This document shows positions 31,284-39,788 of a stretch of DNA of 64,000 bases, in pieces; the first letter of the stretch is position 1; each line of letters starts with the position of its first letter. Below the pieces are notes generated by a model, which had not been told where the DNA came from, did no database searches, and saw only the letters and a program-made list of their open reading frames with translations. Position numbers and translations under genes: made by a program. Source of the DNA: a virus; the IMG/VR virus record IMGVR_UViG_3300009128_000011, positions 1 to 64,000 of that record. The stretch is one strand, 5' to 3'.

Positions 31284-32617
31284 CCGCCGTCCACCCCGCC
31301 CTCCCCGAGGTCGACGCCTGCCTCGCCGCCCTTGGCCACGGGCGCCCGATCCGCGATGCCCTCAAGATCACCGACGAGCAGCTCGCAGCGATCCAGGAGC
31401 GGCTCGGGGTGGCGCTGGACCTCGAGGGCGAGCTCACCGTCGGCATCATGGCCGAGTGGACCCCACGAGCCCGGGAGGCGCTGGCAGGTCTCGACGACGT
31501 GCTGGAGGCGGCGGGAGGGGACGTCGACGCGGTGGTCGCCGCCCTCGGTGAGGAGTTCAAGGGCATCGGGAAGGTGCTGGAGCCCCTGGTCTCCGACAAG
31601 GTCGGCGTCGCCTACGACACCGAGCGGGTGGCGGTCATGCGGTCGGGGGCCATCTCGGAGGCGGCCAGCTTCGACGTGGTGGACGTGGCGGCCAAGGAGT
31701 GGCTGGACAAGGACACCGTCTACTGGGTCGATAACGCCTACGACCGGGTGATTGGCAAGCGGGTGGCGACGGTCGTGAGCGACGTCGCCGTCGAGCAGGG
31801 GCTGGGGACGAGGGCCGCGGCGCAGGCGCTCCGAGAGCAGCTCCCCCCGGAGCTCCTGGGGAAGAAGCCGCGGGGGTACTTCGAGGTGGTGGCTTCGAGT
31901 GCTACCACGCGGGCCAGGACGTTCGGCGCCATCGCCAGCTTTGAGCAGGCGAACATCGCCTCGGCGCAGTACATCTCGGTCCTGGACCAGGTCACCTCCC
32001 GGATCTGCCGGGAGCTGGATGGCCGTGTCTACCGCGTCGAGGTGCTCACCGAGCTGCGGGACCGCATGCTGGAGGCCGACTCGCCTGAGGCGGCGAAGGA
32101 GATCATGCCCTGGGTGCCGGCGTCTTCGTTGCAGGGCAAGGCCACGGAGCAGCTCGAGGCGGAGGGTGCGATCATACCCCCCGCACACGGGAGATGCAGA
32201 TCGAGCCTGGATATCTTCGTCTCCGAGGGGACCGTGAACCAGACCGCCGGCCCCCAGGCCGCCCCCGAGACGACCGGAGCGTGGGGCGCCTACTCGGAGC
32301 GGGAGCTGGCGAACAAGCTCAAGCCGATCACGACGAACCCGCCGGCGCTCACGGCCGCCATCGACGCGGACCTGTCGACGGCGCAGGTGGCGAAGGCGCG
32401 CCAGGCAGTGGCGACGAGATCCGCGGTGGTGGGGACGTTCCCGGACGCGAAGGTGGGGCGGCGCATGGGGTTCTGGGACGAGTCCGCAGGGGTCCGCGCC
32501 GAGTTGGACGAGGCGGGGCTGATCTGGGCGGTGGAGGAGATGGGAGCCGGGGACGTGGCGGCTCGACTCGCGGCCGACCGGGCGACCGGCGTGTCGATGG
32601 CGCTGGAGGGACTGTAG
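31280..32617 (+). CDS. Head morphogenesis protein (SPP1 gp7/Mu gpF-like)
   Basis: 445 residues, GTG 31,280 overlapping the portal stop (GTGA). Helical N-terminal half; in the centre SILDQVTSRICRELDGRVY-like (ISVLDQVTSRICRELDGRVY) and, 60 residues later, IIPPAHGRCRSSL, the pair of motifs (T..IC..LDG and pP.HxxCRS) that defines this family. These proteins sit inside the head near the portal and affect DNA delivery. The last 120 residues are a separate region not common to the family. Confidence 0.83.
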   Translation: MTAVHPALPEVDACLAALGHGRPIRDALKITDEQLAAIQERLGVALDLEGELTVGIMAEWTPRAREALAGLDDVLEAAGGDVDAVVAALGEEFKGIGKVLEPLVSDKVGVAYDTERVAVMRSGAISEAASFDVVDVAAKEWLDKDTVYWVDNAYDRVIGKRVATVVSDVAVEQGLGTRAAAQALREQLPPELLGKKPRGYFEVVASSATTRARTFGAIASFEQANIASAQYISVLDQVTSRICRELDGRVYRVEVLTELRDRMLEADSPEAAKEIMPWVPASSLQGKATEQLEAEGAIIPPAHGRCRSSLDIFVSEGTVNQTAGPQAAPETTGAWGAYSERELANKLKPITTNPPALTAAIDADLSTAQVAKARQAVATRSAVVGTFPDAKVGRRMGFWDESAGVRAELDEAGLIWAVEEMGAGDVAARLAADRATGVSMALEGL

Positions 32618-33724
32618 ATGCCGCTCATGGGATGCCAGAAGGACGGGGCCGACGGTTGGAAGTACGGCGAGTCGGGGACCTGCTACGTCGGTCCAGACGC
32701 CAAGCAGAAGGCCATCGCCCAGGGGGTCGCCATGGGGGAGATCAAGGCCGAAGACGCCGCCAAGTTCCAGGGCACGAGCCCGGCGCCAGGGAGCAAGGTC
32801 ACCGTCATGCTCCGCATCCCGGAGCCGCTGGCGGCGCAGTGGCCGGAGCACGACGAGGGCTCCCCTCCCCACTTCACCCTGCTGTTCGTCGGCGAGGTCC
32901 CCGACGACAAGCGCTCCGAGTTCCTGGTGGGGGTGGCGGCGGAGGTCCTCTCCACCGCAGCGTTCGACGTCGAGCTGGCCGAGGGCGTCTCCTGGTTCAC
33001 CTCCACCGGCGAGCATGCCGGCCAGGAGGTGGCCCACAAGGCGGTGGTGGACTCGGCACCGATGGCCGAGCTACACGGCCGGCTGCGGGAGGTGGCCGAA
33101 GATCTCGACATCGACGTCGCCCACGTCGGGGAGGGCTTCAAGGCGCACGCCACCCTGGCGATCCTGGACGAGCGCGAGTACCCGGGCCCCGTGCCGGAGG
33201 GTTCGTTCCGGGCCGGGGTGGTCGAGGTGTGGGGGTACCCCGAGGACTACGTCTTCCCGCTGGCGCCCAAGGTGGTCGTGGCCAAGGCCGCGGCGCCCCC
33301 TCCGGGCTTCACCCTCTCCCTCAAGCTCAACGACGAGCGCCGGGAGGCCACCGGGGTGCTGGCCAAGGCGTTCGACGGGACGTCTGACAGCCTCGACACC
33401 GACGGCGAAGCCCTCACGGCCGAAGACGTCCTCACGCTGGCCCGCAGCTTCATGCTCCAGGAGCTGATCGCCGGCCACGACGACAACCACGACCGGCTGC
33501 CGCACAACCGCCGGCTGGTGGAGATCTTCGTCAACGACGACCGGGTGCAGTCGCCCCTCTTCCCCGCGGACGCCGCGGTGGCGACCATGCACTACCCCGA
33601 GGACGAGGACTGGGCGCTGGTCAAGTCCGGGCAGCGGGCGGGCTTCAGCTTCGACGCTGGGACGATCCCGGTGGTCCGGGAGGTGGAGATCCTGGTGCGG
33701 CCGGAGGAGGTGGTGGGGGCTTAG
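32618..33724 (+). CDS. Fusion: 2H phosphoesterase-like domain and XkdF-like prohead protease
   Basis: 368 residues. An N-terminal small domain (GCQKDGADGWKYGESGTCY, seen in phage-associated proteins), a central part with two H-x-T motifs (HFTLLF 85-90 and HATLAI 177-182), the hallmark of 2H/2'-5' ligase-type phosphoesterases, and a C-terminal part with PLFPADAAVATMHYPEDEDW and VKSGQRAGFSFDAG, which resembles the Phage_XkdF putative protease. The last would mature the capsid; the role of the 2H domain is unknown. ATG 32,618 follows the preceding stop; GGAGG upstream. Confidence 0.72.
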   Translation: MPLMGCQKDGADGWKYGESGTCYVGPDAKQKAIAQGVAMGEIKAEDAAKFQGTSPAPGSKVTVMLRIPEPLAAQWPEHDEGSPPHFTLLFVGEVPDDKRSEFLVGVAAEVLSTAAFDVELAEGVSWFTSTGEHAGQEVAHKAVVDSAPMAELHGRLREVAEDLDIDVAHVGEGFKAHATLAILDEREYPGPVPEGSFRAGVVEVWGYPEDYVFPLAPKVVVAKAAAPPPGFTLSLKLNDERREATGVLAKAFDGTSDSLDTDGEALTAEDVLTLARSFMLQELIAGHDDNHDRLPHNRRLVEIFVNDDRVQSPLFPADAAVATMHYPEDEDWALVKSGQRAGFSFDAGTIPVVREVEILVRPEEVVGA

Positions 33725-34010
33725 GGGGGTTATCGGTCCACCACAGGTAGACGAGGACCATCACGGTAAGGGGCCACACGAGGCCAGCGACGACACAGGC
33801 GTCGGGGGAGTCGCCTTCGTCCAGAGAGTGGGCGATGCTGGACACGATGCCCCACCCGAGCAGGTAGGTTTTGATGTGCACGGCAGTGCGCCACGAGGGG
33901 AATCCGTCGGTCGTGGCGAAGATGACGACGGTTGTCCCCAGGACGAGCGGGAGTGCAAAGCCTGCCAGCAGGGCGTAGGCGATGGGTTGCCACTGGAAGC
34001 CCTTACCCAC
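33645..34010 (-). CDS. Two- or three-helix membrane protein
   Basis: 121 residues from GTG 34,010 (GGGGAG upstream), overlapping the upstream regulator by 8 bases. Transmembrane helices at about 10-30 (IAYALLAGFALPLVLGTTVV) and 77-97 (VAGLVWPLTVMVLVYLWWTD), perhaps one between (TYLLGWGIVSSIAHSLDEG). The poly-Pro tail overlaps the end of the plus-strand protease gene, a convergent overlap of 80 bases. Role unknown; co-expressed with the regulator, so possibly a superinfection- or defence-related protein. Confidence 0.58.
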   Translation of the reverse strand: MGKGFQWQPIAYALLAGFALPLVLGTTVVIFATTDGFPSWRTAVHIKTYLLGWGIVSSIAHSLDEGDSPDACVVAGLVWPLTVMVLVYLWWTDNPPKPPPPPPAAPGSPPPGPPGSSQRRS

Positions 34011-34497
34011 CGGCTCCCCTTTCCACCGGCTCCTTCCAGGCCTTCCAGTGGTTCTTCCGGGCGGCCTTGTCCAGCTCCTCCTTGAGGGTGGTCTCGCCGG
34101 CGAGGAGCCGGAGGACCAGTCGGTCGCCGCCGCACGGGGCCGACTGCCCCAGGTTCCAGCGGCTGACGGTGCCGGGTCGCCGCCGCAGCAACCGGGAGAT
34201 GTCGCCCTGCGTGAGCCCCTGCTGTTCGCACACCTTCTGTAGGAGGGGGTCCTGGAGGGGGATCTGGGGCGTGCGAGAACTCTGGATGGCGACGACCTCC
34301 TTCGGCAAGGTGGTCTCGCAGGCGACCAGGCGCAGCGCGAGACGGTCACCGGCCCGGGGCTGCTGGAGCCGTCTGCTCCACTTCGACACGGTGGCGGTGG
34401 ACCGACCAAGCAACCGCGCTATGTCGGCCTGCGTGATGTTGCGCGTGCGACATGCCCGTCTGGCAAGGGGGAGATGCTTGTACGCTGGGTTACCCAT
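34003..34497 (-). CDS. Double helix-turn-helix regulator (internally duplicated)
   Basis: 164 residues. Two homologous halves: ITQADIARLLGRSTATVSKW with GDRLALRLVACETTL, and LTQGDISRLLRRRPGTVSRW with GDRLVLRLLAGETTL. Each has one Cro/CI-type HTH followed by the same structural element, i.e. a tandem duplication. Such a monomer could bind a palindrome by itself; one lies over its own -35 box. A related single HTH (LTQRGLAQVLGCSHTQASKY) is in the gene at 54,499-54,759. ATG 34,497 is probably leaderless. Confidence 0.75.
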   Translation of the reverse strand: MGNPAYKHLPLARRACRTRNITQADIARLLGRSTATVSKWSRRLQQPRAGDRLALRLVACETTLPKEVVAIQSSRTPQIPLQDPLLQKVCEQQGLTQGDISRLLRRRPGTVSRWNLGQSAPCGGDRLVLRLLAGETTLKEELDKAARKNHWKAWKEPVERGAGG

Positions 34498-34534
34498 GCC
34501 CTCATTCTAGCAGTGGCGTGTTGATTGCGTCAAC
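34498..34534 (-). promoter_or_regulatory. Promoter and palindromic operator of double-HTH gene
   Basis: On the minus strand TTGACG (34,528-34,533), 18 bases, TAGAAT (34,504-34,509), six bases, ATG 34,497. The 15-base element GTTGA-TTGCG-TCAAC (34,520-34,534) is a perfect 5+5 palindrome covering the -35 box, the expected site for autorepression by the encoded protein. Confidence 0.62.
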
Positions 34535-34658
34535 GGTGGGTTGCTGTAAGCGCACGGGACAGATTACCGCACGCTGCCCTTCGTTGCACTACGTGTAGGG
34601 CGGGGTTGACAACCTGTCGCGACGTCGTGCACCCTTTCCCCAGTACGGGAGTCGCCCC

Positions 34659-36590
34659 GTGAAGACCCTCGAGTTCGATGCCGGACCAGACCAGATCCTC
34701 GAAGAGGTGGAGCAGGACGGCGAGACGCTCGTGCGCGTTCGACGCAAGGTGGCGTTCCTCACCGACCCCTCCGGCAACGCGATCAGCACCGTGACGAAGC
34801 CTGCCAGCGGCGAGACGTTCACCGCTGTGAAGGGGGAGACCCCCGCGGAGGACGCGCTCAAGGGGGCGGTGCCCAAGCACGCCCCGCCGAAGGAAGACCA
34901 GGCCACGGCGTGGGACGCGGCGGCAGCGAAGGGGCGGCTGCAGGAGTGGGCGAGCTCCGACGGTTCCGGCGACAAGGACAAGATCGGCTGGGACAAGTAC
35001 GCCACCGGCTTCGGCTGGTTCGACTCGGCCGACAAGGAGAACCTGGGCGCGTACAAGCTCCCCCACCACGACGTGGTCGACGGGGAGCTCAAGACCAACT
35101 TCAGGGGCGTCGCCGCGGCCATGGCCGCCCTCAATGGCGGCCGCGGCGGCGTGGTGCTGACCGACCGGGAGGCCGTCTACGCCCACCTGGTCGACCACTA
35201 CGAGCAGTTCGACGCGGAGCCCCCGGCACTCAAGGCGGAGGACGACATGGACGACGCCGAAAAGGCCGATGCTCTGGCCGAGGCGGAGAAGGGTCTGGGG
35301 GAGCGGCTCGTGGCCGCGGTCAAGCAGGCCTTCGGCATGGTGCCGGAGCTGGACCCCGAGGAGACGGACGCCCAGAAGGCGACCATCTCCCCCGTCACCA
35401 TCGACGAGGGGATCGCCCGGGACAAGTTCTGGGACCTCAAGTGGGCGTTCTCCGATGCCCTCTGCACGATCATGTGGGACGACGACCTGGAGGCTGACCG
35501 GGCCACGCTGCTCGCCGCTCTCTGCGACGACTTCAAGGCTCGAGCCCTGGCGATCCTCCCTGTCGTGACCGCGCAGAAGTCGGAGGACGACGGCGAGGCC
35601 ATCAAGGAGCACGCGGCCGCGTCCTACGCTCTGTCCGAGAAGGCCGGCAAGGTCATCTCGGCGGCCAACATGATGAAGCTGAAGGCGGCCACGGAGGCAC
35701 TCCAGGCCGTGCTCGACAAGGCCAGCCCGCCGCCGCCCCCCGCCGAGACCGAGGAGTCGGAGGACGAGGCGGAGAAGGCCGACGTGCCCCCGCAGTTCCA
35801 GACGGACGGCGAGGGCGACGAGGACGAGGACGAGGACGAGACGAGCAAGGCAACGCCGCCCCCCGAGGGCGAGACCGAGCCGGAGCCCCCGGCCGCCAAG
35901 AAGGAGATCGACATGGACGCGGAGACCCTCAAGGCCCTGCACGAGAAGGTCGAGGCGGCCAAGGCCGCGGACGACATGGACGCCATGAAGGCGGCCCTCG
36001 ACGAGATCGGCGTCGCCCTCAAGGGCGAGGAGCCGGGCGTGGAGGAGGTCGCCCAGAAGGCGGTCGCCGGCGCGGTCAAGGACGCCGTCGCCGAGGCGCT
36101 GAAGGAGGCGGGTCTCGAGGCCATCGCCACCCGCGGCACCAACACGCTCACGGTGCTCAAGGCACTGGTGGGGATGCCGGTCGACGGCGACGAGGACCCG
36201 CTCGGCGACGAGGTCGTGCGGCTGCTCAACGCGGCCCGCACCGAGGACGCCATCGCCAACGCCGGCCCGGGCACGCTCGACAGCGGCCCGGCCGCCCAGT
36301 CCCTGGGTGGCGGTCCCGCGGTCCCGACCTCGGGCACGCAGCGGGGTGGTCGCACCTCGGTGAAGGGCGAGGGCGACGGTGAGGAGTTGCCGGCCGAGGT
36401 CGACTCCATCGCGGCCCTCAAGGAGCACTTCGACGGGCAGGTCATGACCCTGCGGGAGAAGCTCGCCGAGACCCGTGGGGAGCTCAACGCGGTGAAGGGC
36501 GCGCGTCCCGCCGGGAGCGCCCCCCTCAACGGGCCGCAGACCGAGCCGGCCGCCGGTGGCTGGAGCGTCGGTTCCGGCCTCTTCGACTAG
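34659..36590 (+). CDS. Prohead/scaffold-type structural protein
   Basis: 643 residues. Residues about 100-190 (FGWFDSADKENLGAYKLPHH, NGGRGGVVL) form a domain seen in phage prohead-protease and scaffold-associated proteins (KLPiHdVvdGkl...NGaRGGv). A long Glu/Asp/Ala-rich, coiled-coil-prone tail (EDEDEDE..., EKVEAAKAADDMDAMKAALDE) is typical of scaffolds. Together with the protease-like gene upstream and the capsid gene downstream it suggests a scaffold or head-assembly protein, proteolytically removed. GTG 34,659 follows GGGAG by nine bases; TTGACA upstream (34,604-34,609) lacks a good -10. Confidence 0.65.
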   Translation: MKTLEFDAGPDQILEEVEQDGETLVRVRRKVAFLTDPSGNAISTVTKPASGETFTAVKGETPAEDALKGAVPKHAPPKEDQATAWDAAAAKGRLQEWASSDGSGDKDKIGWDKYATGFGWFDSADKENLGAYKLPHHDVVDGELKTNFRGVAAAMAALNGGRGGVVLTDREAVYAHLVDHYEQFDAEPPALKAEDDMDDAEKADALAEAEKGLGERLVAAVKQAFGMVPELDPEETDAQKATISPVTIDEGIARDKFWDLKWAFSDALCTIMWDDDLEADRATLLAALCDDFKARALAILPVVTAQKSEDDGEAIKEHAAASYALSEKAGKVISAANMMKLKAATEALQAVLDKASPPPPPAETEESEDEAEKADVPPQFQTDGEGDEDEDEDETSKATPPPEGETEPEPPAAKKEIDMDAETLKALHEKVEAAKAADDMDAMKAALDEIGVALKGEEPGVEEVAQKAVAGAVKDAVAEALKEAGLEAIATRGTNTLTVLKALVGMPVDGDEDPLGDEVVRLLNAARTEDAIANAGPGTLDSGPAAQSLGGGPAVPTSGTQRGGRTSVKGEGDGEELPAEVDSIAALKEHFDGQVMTLREKLAETRGELNAVKGARPAGSAPLNGPQTEPAAGGWSVGSGLFD

Positions 36591-36650
36591 GGAACGACGG
36601 CGCCGCTGGGCGCAGGAGCAGAAGCCCCCAGACGGGGCGGGAGAGCCAGC

Positions 36651-37928
36651 ATGAACCACGACGCCGCACGCATCCAGGAATTCGCCAAGCGTCTGCGCTC
36701 CTTGAAGGGCGACGGGCCGATGACGACCCTCAACACGGGGACGGCATCGTTCATCAACGGCACCTTCTTCAGGGGGCTGATGGACGACACGGTCTCGCTG
36801 AGCAAGTGGCTCAGGGCCGGCGCCCACATGATCGAGGTCGACCCGGGCCAGGAGTCGATCCAGGTCGGCAACTGGGACGACGTGCGGTGGACGCACATCC
36901 CGGACGCGGACGAGGGCGACCCGACGGCCTTCGACGCCACCGTGCGCCCGACCTACCGCGAGGTGCTGATCGCCTGTCAGCACATGGGCATGGAGATGGA
37001 GCTCTCCATGCGCAACCAGAAGAAGGTCAAGGCCCGTCTGAACGCGGACCTGCGGCGGGAGAGCGAGGTCGGCTTCGCCACCGCGCTCGGCAACAACATG
37101 GCTCGGAGCTTCATCCGGGGGGACGTCACCTCCGCCGACCCGAGCCTCAACGGGTTCGACGGCCTGCGGGTGCGGGCGGCGGCTCAGGGCCGCGTGGTCT
37201 CGCTGGCGGAAAACGTCGGCGGCGTCCTGGTGGCGACCGCCTTCGACCCCAACACGGCCTTCCAGACGGCGCTCCTGCAGATGCCCGAGGGGCTGCGGAC
37301 CGACAAGCTCCGCTGGTACGGGCACAACAACCTGTGGCTCGAGTGGATGCGCTGGCTGCAGGCCAGCGGCACCGCCGAGCGTACCCGGGACGGCCTGGCC
37401 CGCGATGCCCTGGTCGACGGGGTCATCCCGCCGGCGAACGGCTACCTGCCTCTGCAGATCCCGCAGTGGCCGGCGGACGAGGGCCCGCAGGGCGTGCCCG
37501 ACGCGGTGGCGGACGACGGCGACGGCACGATGACCATCCGGGTCAACGTGATCCTGCCGGACCTCAACGACTACTCGGGCCGGCGCGTGCGGGTCACCTA
37601 CCTGCCCAACGGCGAGTTCGAGAACCTGACCGTCGCGCAGCCCGTCGTCGGGCAGAACGCCGTGGAGACGGCGGGCTCCCTCGGCCAGCCGGCCGCGGCG
37701 CTGGACGTGGTGGCGGCCAACTACACCGTCGAGGTCATCGACGAGACCACGCTGATGCTGGTCGACCCCTACAACTGCCTGCTGCCGGTCGAGAACGAGA
37801 TGCTGGCCATCAAGTCCTTCGAGGGCCGGGGCCTGACCTACAACGACATCGTGCACGCGTTCATGGACAGCCGCCTGCTCCGTCCGGACGCCGTCGTGCT
37901 GCTCACTGGCATCTGGGTGCAGGGGTAG
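36651..37928 (+). CDS. Major capsid protein (HK97-like fold expected)
   Basis: 425 residues forming the head shell. Position after protease and scaffold genes, a Glu/Lys-rich N-terminal helix, and the E-loop-like and P-domain features (TYREVLIACQHMGMEMELSM, DRTDSIRRESEVGFATALGN-like spacing, TDKLRWYGHNNLWLEWM) support the call. Residues about 280-370 (MTIRVNVILPDLNDYSGRRV, ANYTVEVIDETTLMLVDPYN) look like an inserted beta-rich domain, as in capsids with an extra domain in the A or I position. ATG 36,651 has GGGAG upstream. Confidence 0.82.
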   Translation: MNHDAARIQEFAKRLRSLKGDGPMTTLNTGTASFINGTFFRGLMDDTVSLSKWLRAGAHMIEVDPGQESIQVGNWDDVRWTHIPDADEGDPTAFDATVRPTYREVLIACQHMGMEMELSMRNQKKVKARLNADLRRESEVGFATALGNNMARSFIRGDVTSADPSLNGFDGLRVRAAAQGRVVSLAENVGGVLVATAFDPNTAFQTALLQMPEGLRTDKLRWYGHNNLWLEWMRWLQASGTAERTRDGLARDALVDGVIPPANGYLPLQIPQWPADEGPQGVPDAVADDGDGTMTIRVNVILPDLNDYSGRRVRVTYLPNGEFENLTVAQPVVGQNAVETAGSLGQPAAALDVVAANYTVEVIDETTLMLVDPYNCLLPVENEMLAIKSFEGRGLTYNDIVHAFMDSRLLRPDAVVLLTGIWVQG

Positions 37929-37989
37929 GAAGAGGCCGGGGTAGCCCGGCATATCTGACGCGCCGCATCCCGGCGGCGGCGGAGGGAAG

Positions 37990-38646
37990 ATGACGAAGCC
38001 GACCCACATCAACGTCTACGAGGCCACCGGCCACCTGACCATCGCGTCGGCCGGGATCCACGTGCGTCCCGGCCAGAAGATGAACGGGACGCCGGGGACG
38101 CCGCTGGACGACATCCTGAGCAGCCTGGTGGGACGCGGGTTCAAGCCGCCGGTCGTGGAGCCCCTGACGACGGCCGGAGCGCATGCCGAGGCGGCCGCGG
38201 AGCACGCCATCCGGGCAGAACTCGCCAAGCTCACCGACCAGATCATGGCCGAGCGGCGTCAGCGGGCCGACGCAGAGCGGGCGGCATCGGAGGCCGTCAA
38301 CGACGCACAGCGGATGGCGCAGGAGGCCGACGAGGTCGTCTCCGAGATGCGTCAGCAGGTGGCCGAGCTGTCGGCCGACCTGACCGCCCTGCGGGCGACC
38401 GACGCCGAGCGCCAGGCGGAGATCGACCAGCTCGGTTTCGACCTCGACAACGCCAGGGAGCGCGAGACGGCTCTCAAGGGGGAGATCGATGGCGCCACCG
38501 TCGTCAAGACGGGGTTCGTCGCCATCAGCGAGGAGGAGCTTTCGGAGCTCCGAGCGCAGGCCGTCAAGCCGAAGAAGACGAAGAAGACCACGGCGAAGCC
38601 CAAGAAGGCGAAGCCGAAGAAGAAGACGAAGGCGAAGACCAAGTAG
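37990..38646 (+). CDS. Coiled-coil protein with Lys-rich tail
   Basis: 218 residues. A small N-terminal domain (INVYEATGHLTIASAGIHV), a long coiled coil (about 60-165) with alternating Glu/Arg/Ala, and a C-terminal run of Lys with Thr and Pro. Placement between capsid and decoration genes suggests a minor head or fibre protein. No family recognised. ATG 37,990 after GGAGGG. Confidence 0.6.
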   Translation: MTKPTHINVYEATGHLTIASAGIHVRPGQKMNGTPGTPLDDILSSLVGRGFKPPVVEPLTTAGAHAEAAAEHAIRAELAKLTDQIMAERRQRADAERAASEAVNDAQRMAQEADEVVSEMRQQVAELSADLTALRATDAERQAEIDQLGFDLDNARERETALKGEIDGATVVKTGFVAISEEELSELRAQAVKPKKTKKTTAKPKKAKPKKKTKAKTK

Positions 38647-38676
38647 CGGCCGAGCCGCCCATCGGAGGACCCGAGC

Positions 38677-39285
38677 ATGAGCAAGGACTACTACCAGGGT
38701 CGCAAGGACTACGGGACGGACCGTCGCTACGTCGTCGAGGGGGCCCGGGCGTTCGCCCCGACGACCGCCTCGACCCAGACGGGGGCGGCCGGCGCGAACC
38801 AGACCACGATCCGGGTCAACGCGGACCGTGGTGTCGTGCGGCTGCCGGGCATCGTCACCCGCCCCGACCTGGGGGACGGGGCGCCGCAGCGCATGCAGCT
38901 CGACGACGGCGCCATCGACGACCTGGCCGCCGAGGTCGACACCGTTCTGCTGCCGGCGACGGCCGCGTGGGTGGCGCTCAACTTCGAGCGCACGATCTAC
39001 CGGGTCGCCGCCTACGACATGCAGAACCAGGCGGTCCGCTACGTCAACGTGGCGGGGACGGCGCAGGCGGACGCCGGCGTGGCCGGCGCGCCCCTCTGGC
39101 CGACCGTGGCGCAGATCCGGACGGCCATCGACTCCGACGCCGACCACCTGATCCCGTGGGAGATCGTGTACGGGGTGCGGGTGCGGCGGACGGGGGACCT
39201 GGTCATCGTGGTCACCTACGACAACACCCAGCGGCCCCTCGGTGTGCAGCGGGCGGCCAACGCGCAGTTCACCGAGCAGGTGTAG
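38677..39285 (+). CDS. Structural protein, 202 residues
   Basis: Beta-rich protein (TTIRVNADRGVVRLPGIVTR, VALNFERTIYRVAAYDM) ending with regular strands. Directly after the capsid-associated genes and before another small beta-rich gene, so perhaps a head decoration or head-fibre protein. ATG 38,677 preceded by GGAGG. No family recognised. Confidence 0.58.
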   Translation: MSKDYYQGRKDYGTDRRYVVEGARAFAPTTASTQTGAAGANQTTIRVNADRGVVRLPGIVTRPDLGDGAPQRMQLDDGAIDDLAAEVDTVLLPATAAWVALNFERTIYRVAAYDMQNQAVRYVNVAGTAQADAGVAGAPLWPTVAQIRTAIDSDADHLIPWEIVYGVRVRRTGDLVIVVTYDNTQRPLGVQRAANAQFTEQV

Positions 39286-39297
39286 AGGGAGAAAACC

Positions 39298-39756
39298 ATG
39301 GCCTGGCAGCTCGATTTCGCCAATCTCCCGTCCCCGACGAAGCTCATCGTCGGGCTCCTCCAGCGAATCCGCGACCGGATCCACACGTGGGAGGACCAGC
39401 CGCTCGTGCAGGGCGACCGGCTCACCGGCGCCGGCACAGCGGGGCTCGGGGACGTCACCGCCGCGCTGGTCGCGGGGGCCAGGTACGACGTCACCTTCAA
39501 CGACACGCTCGGCCCGGTGCCGAACGCGGGTGCGGGGCCGATGTTCTGCCAGCTCTCGACGGCGGCGGCCTTCGGTGCCGCAGGTGCCCCGGCCGTCGCC
39601 ACCCTGGCGGGGGGGCTGCAGCTCCAGCATGGGGACAGCCGCTACATCCGCGTCCCGTCGACCGGCGGTCCGCACTACCTGTTCGCCCTGTTCCCCCACG
39701 CAGCGGCCTACGCCACCGTGACGCAGTCCGACGAGCGGTCGGAGATCGACTCGTAG
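39298..39756 (+). CDS. Structural protein, 152 residues
   Basis: A helical start (PTKLIVGLLQRIRDRIHTWE) followed by Gly/Ala-rich beta segments (GDVTAALVAGARYDVTFNDT, GGLQLQHGDSRYIRVPSTG). Likely decoration or adaptor protein from position. ATG 39,298 with AGGGAGAAAACC upstream. No family recognised. Confidence 0.55.
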   Translation: MAWQLDFANLPSPTKLIVGLLQRIRDRIHTWEDQPLVQGDRLTGAGTAGLGDVTAALVAGARYDVTFNDTLGPVPNAGAGPMFCQLSTAAAFGAAGAPAVATLAGGLQLQHGDSRYIRVPSTGGPHYLFALFPHAAAYATVTQSDERSEIDS

Positions 39757-39788
39757 CAGGAGCGGGCTGACGCCCGCGAGGAGACGCC

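Noticed and set aside
34604-34632. Perfect -35 TTGACA before the scaffold gene as a strong promoter
   Set aside because: There is no acceptable -10 box at 16-18 bases distance, so it was not listed as a promoter.
34530-38012. Very long minus-strand open frame (about 1160 codons)
   Set aside because: It lies entirely opposite the scaffold and capsid genes, reads as Leu/Arg/Val-rich repeats and lacks protein-like motifs. Long antisense frames are expected where third positions are nearly all G or C. The same holds for 57,759-60,701 (opposite the sheath), 46,209-48,362 and 40,680-42,413.
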